A model generated the notes under the pieces. It did no database searches. It saw only the letters and a program-made list of their open reading frames with translations, and was not told the origin of the DNA. A stretch of DNA of 64,000 nt, taken from a virus. A program made the position numbers and the translations under genes. The stretch lies in the IMG/VR virus record IMGVR_UViG_3300046694_000202, positions 19,430 through 83,429 of that record, one strand, 5' to 3'. Shown one piece after another: positions 6,909-14,652 of this stretch. Each line of letters opens with the position of its first letter. Within the stretch, counting starts at the first letter, position 1.

Positions 6909-7041
6909 TTTTCAAATAACGTCGCAAAAACGGATTATTAGACGCGCTACCACTCCAGCCGCTGCGTGAGAATTACGCGGCTGATAATGGCGCACGAGCA
7001 GACGCTGCCCCTGAAGCGGGAGCAGTTTTCATAATCGACCT

Positions 7042-7079
7042 CTTTAAATTTTGGTCCGATGAAGGGCCAAAATTTAAAG
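7042..7079. repeat. 13-bp perfect inverted repeat with 12-base loop
   Basis: CTTTAAATTTTGG and CCAAAATTTAAAG, AT-rich within GC-rich DNA. No T-run follows, so it is not a simple terminator. It may be a protein-binding site or part of a structured RNA ending at the terminator at 7112-7139. Confidence 0.5.
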
Positions 7080-7111
7080 GGGCGCCTCTATAGGGGAAGC
7101 GCGAAAAGAAC

Positions 7112-7139
7112 CAACCGGCGCGAGCCGGTCGGCTTTTTT
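7112..7139 (+). terminator. Rho-independent terminator, rightward
   Basis: Stem CCGGC-gcga-GCCGG followed by TCGG and then a run of six T at about 7134-7139. It points rightward although no rightward gene is annotated nearby, hinting at a small RNA transcribed from about 6.95-7.1 kb. Confidence 0.45.
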
Positions 7140-7143
7140 AAAA

Positions 7144-7161
7144 CGCGCCACTAGTGGCGCG
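7144..7161 (-). terminator. Terminator of the 287-aa gene, leftward
   Basis: Perfect palindrome CGCGCCACTAGTGGCGCG, read leftward, followed by TTTT. It lies just past the stop at 7172. Confidence 0.5.
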
Positions 7162-7171
7162 CGCTAGGCGC

Positions 7172-8035
7172 TTACACTGCTACGGTTTCGGCCTTTGCCT
7201 TGCGCTTACCCTTCGGCGCGGATTGTGCGACCGTCGCACGTTCTGCTGCTGCTGCTGCCGCGCGTTCTGCGTCAGCCTTTTCCGCCTCTTCGCGCCGTGC
7301 GTTGCGTTCGATGCGTTCCTTGTTACCCTCAAGGAGTGCATACACCGTATCAAGCGGCAGCGTGTTCAGAACCGCGCTAGGCGCATACGGGAATAACTCC
7401 AGAATAAACGCTTCCGAGAATCGAACGCGTTCCTCATGCGGCAAAGCATCGAACGCGGCGCGCACATGTGCGACCAAGTCTGAACCCGTGCTAGGCGTAC
7501 CGTTCACGCCGACAGGGGTTTGGCGTTCCTCATCATCGGCGGGCGCTGCGGGCGCTGCGGGTTTCTTGGAGGGTTCCTTACCCTTGCTTTGCGCGAAATT
7601 GAAGTGCGCGAAAAGCGCTTCCTGAGTGTACAAATCGTTATCGGAAAAGAAACCTTTCACGAGTTCAATTGCCACCTCTTCAGATTCTGCCGCTTGCACG
7701 TCCGACAGATTCAAACCCTTTGCCGTCGCTTGCTTGCAGATACCCGTTCCTTTCTCCGCATAGCGCTTTGCCGTCGCTTGCGCCGCTTGCACTTTGGTCG
7801 CTTGCTCTTCGACCGTCAGGTTTTCCCAAGCGGCGCCAACGCGCGCCGCAGCAATGGAAACCTGCAAGCGGGGGATATTGTCCGATGCAAACCCGCGTTC
7901 CTCATATCCGCCAACGCGGGCGAATGCAGCGACCGTCGCGGCATATCCGCGCATAACAACAGACGATTCGCCCGCGACGATATGCGCGCCAACGAGTGCG
8001 GCAACTTCTTTCGAAACGATTTTCTTATCGGACAT
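7172..8035 (-). CDS. Unrecognised 287-aa protein with charged Ala-rich tail
   Basis: Starts MSDKKIVSKEVAALVGAHIV. Residues 1-150 look like a compact helical domain. Then comes a linker rich in Pro/Ala (KKPAAPAAPADDEER), a second small helical domain (about 190-235), and a basic Ala/Glu/Lys tail ending KGKRKAKAETVAV. It is the first and longest gene of the leftward left arm, preceded by three tandem palindromes and its own terminator. That position would suit a regulator or DNA-binding protein, but no known domain is visible. Palindrome copy 7 lies inside its coding region near the C-terminus. Confidence 0.7.
   Translation of the reverse strand: MSDKKIVSKEVAALVGAHIVAGESSVVMRGYAATVAAFARVGGYEERGFASDNIPRLQVSIAAARVGAAWENLTVEEQATKVQAAQATAKRYAEKGTGICKQATAKGLNLSDVQAAESEEVAIELVKGFFSDNDLYTQEALFAHFNFAQSKGKEPSKKPAAPAAPADDEERQTPVGVNGTPSTGSDLVAHVRAAFDALPHEERVRFSEAFILELFPYAPSAVLNTLPLDTVYALLEGNKERIERNARREEAEKADAERAAAAAAERATVAQSAPKGKRKAKAETVAV
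7225..7239. repeat. Palindrome copy 7, inside a coding region
   Basis: GTGCGACcGTCGCAC encodes part of ...AERATVAQSAP... in the 287-residue gene; the only copy fully inside a larger gene. Confidence 0.75.
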
Positions 8036-8081
8036 TTTGAACCCCTATCGATTGGTACGCTTTGGTACCGATTAGTTAAAA

Positions 8082-8096
8082 GTGCGACCGTCGCAC
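8082..8096. repeat. Palindrome copy 8 (GTGCGACcGTCGCAC)
   Basis: First of three copies in 77 bases, 46 bases upstream of the leftward start at 8035. Confidence 0.8.
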
Positions 8097-8111
8097 TTTC
8101 CGTCGCGCTTA

Positions 8112-8126
8112 GTGCGACCGTCGCAC
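8112..8126. repeat. Palindrome copy 9 (GTGCGACcGTCGCAC)
   Basis: Spaced 30 bases from copy 8, nearly three helical turns, so both could be bound on the same face. Confidence 0.8.
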
Positions 8127-8140
8127 TTTGCGCACACGCT

Positions 8141-8158
8141 ATGTGCGACGTCGCACAT
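8141..8158. repeat. Palindrome copy 10, variant without centre base
   Basis: ATGTGCGACGTCGCACAT is an even, perfect 18-bp palindrome; it lacks the centre base present in all other copies and starts 31 bases after copy 9. Confidence 0.75.
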
Positions 8159-8320
8159 GGCGCGCGAACCCAACGAGCGCACGCGCCCCTTGGCCCCGCC
8201 TCCAGCCCTACACCTGCATCCATCTCCCACGTACACAGGATACCACACTTTAATAGGCTGTGCGGGGCACGCCGTGGGATGGCTGTCAAGACCTTCTTTT
8301 GAATTTTTGAGATTTTCCAG

Positions 8321-8337
8321 GTGTGGTATGCTATAGT
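8321..8337 (+). promoter_or_regulatory. Extended -10 promoter and operator half-site
   Basis: TGGTATGCT (8324-8332) is an extended -10. GTGTGGTAT (8321-8329) overlaps it and is the inverted copy of ATACCACAC at 8240-8248, 81 bases apart. A repressor binding both could loop and block the promoter. A weaker alternative is TTGAGA (8307) with TATAGT (8332) and a 19-base spacer. Confidence 0.45.
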
Positions 8338-8370
8338 CTACGCAACGCCCCAACTTATGCGCTGAAAACC

Positions 8371-8739
8371 ATGATCCACACCGACTCCAGCCTGCAGATC
8401 CTGCGGGCCATCACCACCGGCCGCGACCGCTTCACAGTCAGCACCGAAGACCTAACCGCCTACTTCCGCACCAACCCCCGCGAGTGGTTCGGGCGCAGCT
8501 ACACCGCCCTCACCCTCGCCGACATCGTGGTGCCGATCGGCAAGCGGGGCCACGGCCTGTTCTCGAACCTGATCCTCGAAACCGAATTCGTCGCCCAGGC
8601 CTGCCGCTTCGAGGCGGTCCTCATCGAGAACGCCCGCGACAGCCTCGTGAAGCCGCTCACGAAGCGCGGCTACATGCTCCGCACCCGCGGCTATCTCCTC
8701 GCCGGAGGCGGAATCGATTTGCTCAAGGAGATCAAGTAA
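8371..8739 (+). CDS. Hypothetical protein, 123 aa
   Basis: Start at 8371 (MIHTDSSLQILRAITTGRD); the frame is open further back but the promoter -10 lies there. Weak ribosome site, short leader of about 30 bases. Central segment WFGRSYTALTLADIVVPIGK and C-terminus GYLLAGGGIDLLKEIK suggest a small alpha/beta domain. Shares a TAATG junction with the homing endonuclease downstream. Function unknown. Confidence 0.65.
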   Translation: MIHTDSSLQILRAITTGRDRFTVSTEDLTAYFRTNPREWFGRSYTALTLADIVVPIGKRGHGLFSNLILETEFVAQACRFEAVLIENARDSLVKPLTKRGYMLRTRGYLLAGGGIDLLKEIK

Positions 8740-9302
8740 TGCCCATGAAACCCCTGCCCCGAGATGAGTTCACTGTCGCAATGGCGCGCGAGTGGTTCGC
8801 CTATGACTCCAGCGCCGGCTGCGTCATCCGAATCAAGAATCCAAAGAGGGGAAAGAAGACTGCGGGAGAGAGAGCTGGGTGTCTGCACAAAGCCTCGGGA
8901 TTCTTCCGAGTGGCCTTCCAAGGCCTCAACGTCTATGAGCACCACCTAGTCTGGGCACTCTGCAAGGGGTACTGGTCTCCTTTCCCTCTGAGACACAGAG
9001 ATGACAACCCGACAAATAACCGTATCGAGAATCTGGTTGAAGATACAAATGCCGGAATTGGTTACAACGAGTTACAAACTCCTTCCGATTCTTACCCAGA
9101 ATCAATGTCTGGAGTGGTCGCTGTAAAGAGCGGGAGATTCAGGGCACAAATTTTCAGAGAAAAATTAAGGTACCTTGGTACCTACGACACCCCTGCGGAG
9201 GCCCACGCAGCTTACGTTCGGGCCAAACAAGTACTCCACAGTCCTCTTAATGTTGGGAAACCAACTGAAGAACTGCTCTCTCAGCTGTTGAATGTTTCAT
9301 AA
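8739..9302 (+). CDS. HNH homing endonuclease with AP2 DNA-binding domain
   Basis: 187 residues, start MPMKPLPRDEF with AAGGAG eight bases upstream. The middle carries an HNH signature (HHLVWALCKGYWSPFP, then RHRDDNPTNNRIENL), the beta-beta-alpha metal fold. The C-terminus is AP2-like (GVVAVKSGRFRAQIFREK, LGTYDTPAEAHAAYVRAK), which binds DNA. This HNH-AP2 layout is known from free-standing phage homing endonucleases that cut sites in related phages and spread by recombination. It shares its start with the preceding stop, so it is coupled to the 123-residue gene. Codon use is less GC-rich than its neighbours, consistent with lateral gain. Confidence 0.9.
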   Translation: MPMKPLPRDEFTVAMAREWFAYDSSAGCVIRIKNPKRGKKTAGERAGCLHKASGFFRVAFQGLNVYEHHLVWALCKGYWSPFPLRHRDDNPTNNRIENLVEDTNAGIGYNELQTPSDSYPESMSGVVAVKSGRFRAQIFREKLRYLGTYDTPAEAHAAYVRAKQVLHSPLNVGKPTEELLSQLLNVS

Positions 9303-9545
9303 GCTTCATATGAGACTGACATTTCAGTGTTGAGTGTTGTCAAATTGCTAACAAGAGAGAGATTTGGCAGTTGAGAGTTGCTAACACAAAGTTGAGTGTG
9401 TATATTTCGCATCAATGCTTCGTGATCTGTGGTGGTGAGCGAAGCGCCTTGCAGCGGCCTCTAGGTCCACAAGGTCAAGATAGAAAGGTGGCCAGCCTGA
9501 CTATCGGTCCCGATCCAGGGATATGTTTTGATCCGTAGAAGTGAT
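9303..9545. other. Noncoding stretch, possible small RNA
   Basis: No convincing frame. It contains several TTGAG(A/T)-like boxes at 9330-9400 and a moderately structured tract at 9410-9545 ending at a strong bidirectional terminator. A tRNA fold was looked for and not found. It may encode a small RNA or be the 3' region of the endonuclease transcript. Confidence 0.3.
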
Positions 9546-9580
9546 AAAAGCCCCGATGACTAGCTATCATCGGGGCTTTT
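9546..9580. terminator. Bidirectional intrinsic terminator
   Basis: AAAAGCCCCGATGA / TCATCGGGGCTTTT, 14-bp stem with a 7-base loop and T-runs on both strands. It separates the rightward endonuclease unit from the end of the leftward primase gene. Confidence 0.9.
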
Positions 9581-9628
9581 CCCATTCCAACTGTCAATAG
9601 TCTCGCTCTTTGTTGAATATTTGTAGAG

Positions 9629-12148
9629 CTAGACGGTGCTCAGCTGCTCTCCAGAAGGGGCTGCTTTCGTATTCGACGACCCCGTCACGCCCGCAAGAAT
9701 GAGATTTTCGTAGGTTATCTCCTGTCCCCCCATCTCCGTGCCTCTGATTGAAAGCTTGAATCCGAACTCTGTAGCCAGCTCCCGCATCTTGGCTCTGAAC
9801 TGAGTCGATCCAACAGGCCTGGCACTGCCCGGTCCTACGCAGAAGGACCAATATGCCTGATAGAGCTTCACCTCCTGAACTGAGGTGAGGGTTGAAGTCT
9901 TCGCGCCAGCGGACGACGGATTTTGGAGAGGGGCTATCCGCACCTTGCCGCTCTCCATCAGAAAAAAACGTACAGAATTGTTCAGATTCGCCACTTCACG
10001 CATTGTTTGCGCGTGCGACGCGGGAATCGTGTACTCGTTGCGCGCCCGCAGCCGGGGCATCGACTGCACCGCCCAAGCAACGATCGCTTCGCGCTCCTCA
10101 ACCACGATCACATCACCGAGATCGAGCCTGCGCTCACTGGCCTTCACCGGACGGTTAAATTGGAGCACCAACCATCGACGGTTAAATCCCTCGGATGTGT
10201 CCTCAGTCCTCGGATAATGGTTCGATGCGAACCAATGCGTGCAGACGGGGGAGAAACGGAAGATCTGTCCACCCTTCAGCTGCCCTGACATCTCAGCTCC
10301 GTCGATGATGTCCTTGAATCTTTGGCCATCCACAGCCTTCTTTTCAGAAAGCTCACCCGCGACGTTGATGATTTTCTCGAACATTTGGGTCGGCAGGAAC
10401 TTGTCTGCCCACTCATTAGGCGGCACCGCTGCCCGAGCTGAGTCCGGAACCAGCGCTTGAGCGATCTTCAGCAGCTGTGATTTCCCAGATTTTGGGGCAC
10501 CTTGCAGCAAAATCGCACGTTGATAGCGAGGTCCGAGGCCGAAAAGCGTGACCGCGAGGGCTTCCTGCAGAGCTGCGATCTTCTCCTCGCAGTCGTCATC
10601 ATCACCCCAACTTTTCCGCAGAAACTCGAAAAACATGTCACTTTTACCCGCAGTTTCGGGCAAATACCGGAACGGCAGCGTGTAAGTCATGCCATAACCG
10701 GAGTCGTGCGGCAGCAATTTCAGGTCTTCCGTGAGGAAACCATTGGCGAAATTCACGCCTTTCACGTCGATCGTCTTGATGCCTTGGGTCAACAGCATCC
10801 GCATGACCGCGTAGACACCCTTCATGTCGTTGAACTTCTTGCACGCAGCCAGATGGCCGTAGTCGGAGCTGATCTTCGACAGGATGAACTGGTCGTCGAC
10901 CTTGTCCCAGTGTGACCCCGCCCACTTCCAGATGAAGCCATTGTGGGCACGGATGGCATACAGCGCCTCCAGATCCTTGATCGCCGCGCGTGCGATCTCC
11001 GACTGGTCCTGGCCCTTGATGTCGCCCATGCGCAGCTCTTTCACGCGCGAGCGCAACGTCCCCACCTTCACGCCCATACCACCCGAGAGCGCGATGAACT
11101 CAAGCAACCGGTCCTCTTCGAGCTTATTGAGGTTCGACGTGGTCGCCACCTTGAAGAGCGCCTTGTCGATCGCAGCCGCGCGCTGCGGGCTGTCCTTCGG
11201 GAAGCGCTCGAACTCGTCGATCAGGAACGACTTCAAGTCCTCGAACGTGGCCTCTTCCTGCTCTTTCGAAAACTCAAGACCATAGGCCTTCTTGTCTTCA
11301 TCGGTCAGGCCCTCGTCCCAGCCAGTCGGCAACACCTTCGCCTTCTCAAACACGTCACGCTGCAGGAACTTGAGCATGTTGCGCACGTGCTTGTCGATAT
11401 CGATCGGGTCTCCCGCGACGTTCTCGACGAAGTCCGCGGCGTAGGCCTGCAGCATCCCGATCGCTTCCTTCACGCTCCGATCGCCGCGCATCACCGCGTA
11501 CGCGAAGAGGCCCGCGCGCTCGGTCAGCGACGTGTCGCGCGAACCAGCGGATGCGTAATCGACCACGCGCGTCCAACCCGAGTGCGACAGCTCGACGCCG
11601 GCCTCGGTGAGCGCCGCGCGCAACATCGCCTCGATGTTGTCATCGAGCGGCACCAGATTCTTGTGAACGTCCACCAGATCGCAGTTCGCCAGATACGGCT
11701 GCATCGTGTCGGGGTGGATCGAGGGCGGCAGCACGGACTGCGTGCGCGCGGAGAGCATTTCGCAGATCGTCTGGCCGCTCGTGTTCTTGATCCGGAACGT
11801 CTTCAGGCCCGAGTAGCGGTAAGCGAGCATGAAGCCCTTCTTGCCGACGCGGCGCCACGGCGAGCGCGGCAGCAGCTGCTCGATGACGTTCATCAGCTTC
11901 ACGTCTTCCGTGTCGATGTCCATCATCACGATGCCGGACTGCGGCCCGAGCACGATGCCGATGTTCCCGTCGCGGCACGACTCAATCCACTGTGCCTGCT
12001 GCTCGGGTTCGACCGGATGATCGAAATAGCGCGACCAGTCGTTCGGGACTGGCTTCTTTTCCATCGGATAAAGCGGGATCACTGGCAGGCCCGCCGCGTA
12101 ATAGCGCGGCGCTGTCAGTGCAAAGATAGGTTGGCGTTCGGCTTTCAT
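9629..12148 (-). CDS. Primase-polymerase / SF3 helicase replication protein
   Basis: 839 residues. The N-terminus is an archaeo-eukaryotic primase (prim-pol) domain: DID at 77-79 within GIVMMDIDTED and the histidine of PPSIHPDT near 145 are the usual metal and nucleotide residues. The C-terminal third is a D5/P4-type superfamily 3 helicase: Walker A GAPKSGKSQ near 550, motif C WFASNHYP near 642 and an arginine finger NRRW near 654. Such fusions unwind and prime DNA at phage or plasmid origins. Starts by ATGA overlap with the upstream gene. It makes the phage largely independent of host DnaB/DnaG. Confidence 0.9.
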   Translation of the reverse strand: MKAERQPIFALTAPRYYAAGLPVIPLYPMEKKPVPNDWSRYFDHPVEPEQQAQWIESCRDGNIGIVLGPQSGIVMMDIDTEDVKLMNVIEQLLPRSPWRRVGKKGFMLAYRYSGLKTFRIKNTSGQTICEMLSARTQSVLPPSIHPDTMQPYLANCDLVDVHKNLVPLDDNIEAMLRAALTEAGVELSHSGWTRVVDYASAGSRDTSLTERAGLFAYAVMRGDRSVKEAIGMLQAYAADFVENVAGDPIDIDKHVRNMLKFLQRDVFEKAKVLPTGWDEGLTDEDKKAYGLEFSKEQEEATFEDLKSFLIDEFERFPKDSPQRAAAIDKALFKVATTSNLNKLEEDRLLEFIALSGGMGVKVGTLRSRVKELRMGDIKGQDQSEIARAAIKDLEALYAIRAHNGFIWKWAGSHWDKVDDQFILSKISSDYGHLAACKKFNDMKGVYAVMRMLLTQGIKTIDVKGVNFANGFLTEDLKLLPHDSGYGMTYTLPFRYLPETAGKSDMFFEFLRKSWGDDDDCEEKIAALQEALAVTLFGLGPRYQRAILLQGAPKSGKSQLLKIAQALVPDSARAAVPPNEWADKFLPTQMFEKIINVAGELSEKKAVDGQRFKDIIDGAEMSGQLKGGQIFRFSPVCTHWFASNHYPRTEDTSEGFNRRWLVLQFNRPVKASERRLDLGDVIVVEEREAIVAWAVQSMPRLRARNEYTIPASHAQTMREVANLNNSVRFFLMESGKVRIAPLQNPSSAGAKTSTLTSVQEVKLYQAYWSFCVGPGSARPVGSTQFRAKMRELATEFGFKLSIRGTEMGGQEITYENLILAGVTGSSNTKAAPSGEQLSTV

Positions 12149-12690
12149 GCGTTTTCGTCGGTGGTGGTAGCAGTCGCGCCATCGTCGGACATGTCCTGAC
12201 GGGCCAGGGCGCTTCTAAGTCGATCCATTACCTCGGTGCGCTGGTCAGGCGTCATCGAGTCCTCCATGATCGCGAGCACGGTGTCCTGGAAGCCCTTGAT
12301 CTGCTTGACTCCCAGTGCTCGCTCTCGCGCCGTCACAAGCCGTTCGAGAAGACTGGTCGCCGTGCGGAAATACGCCATGCGCTCAGTTTGATCCGACTTC
12401 CCGATCGTCTTGCCATAATCTTTCAGCTCTTGAAACACGCCGTATAGATCCTCAGCCAGCGTGTTGTCGATCTCATCCTCTGAAATCGGGGATGACTCTG
12501 TATTTTCCTGCTTGTTCTCGCTCGTATCGAGCCTCATCCAGATCGAGTCCTGGATCAACTTCTTGAGTTGATCGTCATAAGGACAATCCGGACTCTTAAG
12601 GTAATTGCTGTCCTCACGAGCCAACGTGACGACTGTCTTGAAGGCCCACTGCGCGTGGTCCGTGATATCCGGATAGTGGTACTCGCTCAT
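12145..12690 (-). CDS. Possible small terminase subunit or replication accessory, 181 aa
   Basis: Start at 12690 (MSEYHYPDITDHAQWAFKTV) with AGAGG seven bases upstream. Mostly helical, acidic in the middle. The C-terminal part (TATSLLERLVTARERALGVKQ, then DSMTPDQRTEVMDRLRSAL) resembles oligomerisation helices seen in some phage small terminases. It is divergent from, and adjacent to, the large terminase, but co-transcribed with the primase, so a replication role is equally possible. Confidence in the exact function is low. Confidence 0.6.
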   Translation of the reverse strand: MSEYHYPDITDHAQWAFKTVVTLAREDSNYLKSPDCPYDDQLKKLIQDSIWMRLDTSENKQENTESSPISEDEIDNTLAEDLYGVFQELKDYGKTIGKSDQTERMAYFRTATSLLERLVTARERALGVKQIKGFQDTVLAIMEDSMTPDQRTEVMDRLRSALARQDMSDDGATATTTDENA

Positions 12691-12855
12691 GCTGTGCCTC
12701 TTTGAAAGAGGGCAAGAATAGCGTCTGTTGTCCCACATAAAAAAGGAAATCAACACAACTATCAGATAAAGGACCGTAAATATCGTCTAGTCAGTTTTCC
12801 TTTGTGTTGCGCGCACGCGTCATCGAGAATAGCGCCTGTCCAACGGCCTGCCCTC
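12691..12855. promoter_or_regulatory. Divergent control region between replication and packaging genes
   Basis: 165 bases between the leftward 181-residue gene and terL. Contains a TATCAGATA (12760-12768), the reverse complement of the motif seen at 5923, 6023 and 6186. Promoters in both directions are expected, but I could not place -35/-10 pairs with confidence. Confidence 0.4.
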
Positions 12856-14652
12856 ATGAGCAACCAGTACCTCCAATCTCTCCTCGATCGCGCCGCAAGT
12901 CGCTGGTCTACCGACCGGGCGTCGATGACCTATGGGGATTGGATGTGCGAGAACACCCATCTCGCCGACCGGCCGTTCAGCTTCAAACGGTACCCGTTCC
13001 AGAAGCAGATCGCCGACGACATGCATCCGAACATGGACGTGGTCAAGCCATCGCAGGTCGGCCTGACCGAGCTGCAGATCCGCAAGGTGCTCGCGTTCAT
13101 CTCGCGCAATCGCGGCGTGTCGGTCATCTACACGCTGCCCGACGAGAAGATGATGGAGCGGATCGCGGCGGGCCGGATCCGCCCGATCGTCGACGAAGAG
13201 AAGGTCTTCAACCTCGAATCCATCGGCAGTGGCAAGCCCACGCGCACGAAGGAAATGATCCAGGTCGGCAAGAGCTTCCTCTACGTGACCGCTGCCGGCG
13301 AAGGCGCCGCGACCTCGATCTCGGCCGACATGGTGGTCAACGACGAAGTCGACTTGACCGATCAGGCGATCCTCGCGCTCTTCAGCTCGCGCTTGCAGGG
13401 TTCCGACTACCGGATCGCGCACCGCTTCTCGACCCCGACGTTCGAGGACTTCGGCATCGACCAGACGTTCAAGGTGAGCGACCAGCACCAGTACATGCTG
13501 AAGTGCTCGCACTGCAACCACTGGCAGACGCCGGACTTCAACAAGACGTTCGTGCAGCTCCCCGGCCTCGGCGACCTGGAGTTCGAGGAGATCGAGCAAG
13601 GGATGATCGACGAAGGCCGCATCGACCTCGATCTCGCGACGGTCAACTGCGAGCACTGCGGTGGGCTGCTGGATCTCGGCGACCACGAGCGCCGCGAGTG
13701 GGTGGCCAAGTTCCCGAACCGCAAGCACGCGCGCGGCTATCAGGTGCTCCCCTTCTCCACCGAGCGCCTGAACCCGAAGTACATCATCACCCAGCTCTTC
13801 ATGTACAAGCGCAAGGACTTCTTGCGGGGCTGGTACAACACCGTGCTCGGGCGCTCACACACAGGTGGCGACCAGCGGCTGTCGGACGCCGACATCGCCG
13901 CGGCTTTCACCGAGCACGCGCTCAAGCAGCCGCCGATCAATGGCCTGCCCGCGTGGATCGGCGTCGACATGGGCCAGACCTGCCACATCGTGGTCGGCCA
14001 AGGCTACGACGTGAGTTCGATCCACGTGCGCGAGTTCATCGCCGTACCGGTCGGGCGCCTCCTCGAAGAGCTGGGCCGCATCTGCGCGGAATACCGCGTG
14101 GTCGGCGGCGCCTGCGACCGCCACCCGTACACGCCGACCTCCGAGGCCGCGCGCGACGTGACCTATCGCCGCGTGCTGCCGAACGAATATCGCGGCGCGA
14201 AAGAGATCAACCTCGTCAAAGACCCGACTGGCCAGATCCTGTACATGCAATCGAACCGCACGATGCTGCTCGACGAGGTCGCGCGCGCCATCCGCTTGCG
14301 CAAGATCAAGTTCTCGGGCTACGGCACGCAGCGCGCGGTGATCGTCGAGCACCTGAAGGACATGGTTCGGAACGAGGAGCCGGAAAAGGAAGCCGAGTGG
14401 AAGAAGCTCAACGGCAACGACCACTACTTCCACGCCATCGGCTTCCTGTTGAGCGCCGTGAAGCTGCACACGACGAACGCCTCGGCGCTCTTCGGCGGCG
14501 AAGTGCGCAGCGTCATCGCCATTGCTGGCGCTGACATCGGATTCAACTCGACTCCGGGACTGGTTCAGACGGCGAAGCCGAAGCAAAACCCCGGTGACAC
14601 TCAACTACGACAGCTCTATGGCCACTCCCAAAACAGCATCTTCCACTTCTAA
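12856..14652 (+). CDS. terL: Terminase large subunit, GpA family
   Basis: 598 residues from MSNQYLQSLL. An ATPase domain carries a degenerate Walker A (KPSQVGLTE, 64-72, no GKS/T lysine, as in lambda GpA-type proteins) and Walker B VVNDE (160-164). A zinc pair follows, CSHC (217-220) and CEHC (265-268), then an RNase H-like nuclease beginning WIGVDMGQT with D371. It packages DNA into proheads with the portal. A longer frame opens at 12802, but the ATG at 12856 fits family length. The ribosome site is weak. Confidence 0.9.
   Translation: MSNQYLQSLLDRAASRWSTDRASMTYGDWMCENTHLADRPFSFKRYPFQKQIADDMHPNMDVVKPSQVGLTELQIRKVLAFISRNRGVSVIYTLPDEKMMERIAAGRIRPIVDEEKVFNLESIGSGKPTRTKEMIQVGKSFLYVTAAGEGAATSISADMVVNDEVDLTDQAILALFSSRLQGSDYRIAHRFSTPTFEDFGIDQTFKVSDQHQYMLKCSHCNHWQTPDFNKTFVQLPGLGDLEFEEIEQGMIDEGRIDLDLATVNCEHCGGLLDLGDHERREWVAKFPNRKHARGYQVLPFSTERLNPKYIITQLFMYKRKDFLRGWYNTVLGRSHTGGDQRLSDADIAAAFTEHALKQPPINGLPAWIGVDMGQTCHIVVGQGYDVSSIHVREFIAVPVGRLLEELGRICAEYRVVGGACDRHPYTPTSEAARDVTYRRVLPNEYRGAKEINLVKDPTGQILYMQSNRTMLLDEVARAIRLRKIKFSGYGTQRAVIVEHLKDMVRNEEPEKEAEWKKLNGNDHYFHAIGFLLSAVKLHTTNASALFGGEVRSVIAIAGADIGFNSTPGLVQTAKPKQNPGDTQLRQLYGHSQNSIFHF

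Larger units (their letters stand above)
8036..8370. other. Divergent intergenic control region
   Basis: 335 bases between the leftward 287-residue gene and the rightward gene at 8371. Contains palindrome copies 8-10, two GGTAC(C/G) direct repeats next to the leftward start, a 9-bp inverted repeat (8240-8248 / 8321-8329) and an extended -10 promoter for the rightward gene. No gene seen. Confidence 0.6.

Noticed and set aside
9410-9545. tRNA-like fold
   Set aside because: No acceptor or T-arm with the invariant TTC; no anticodon arm.
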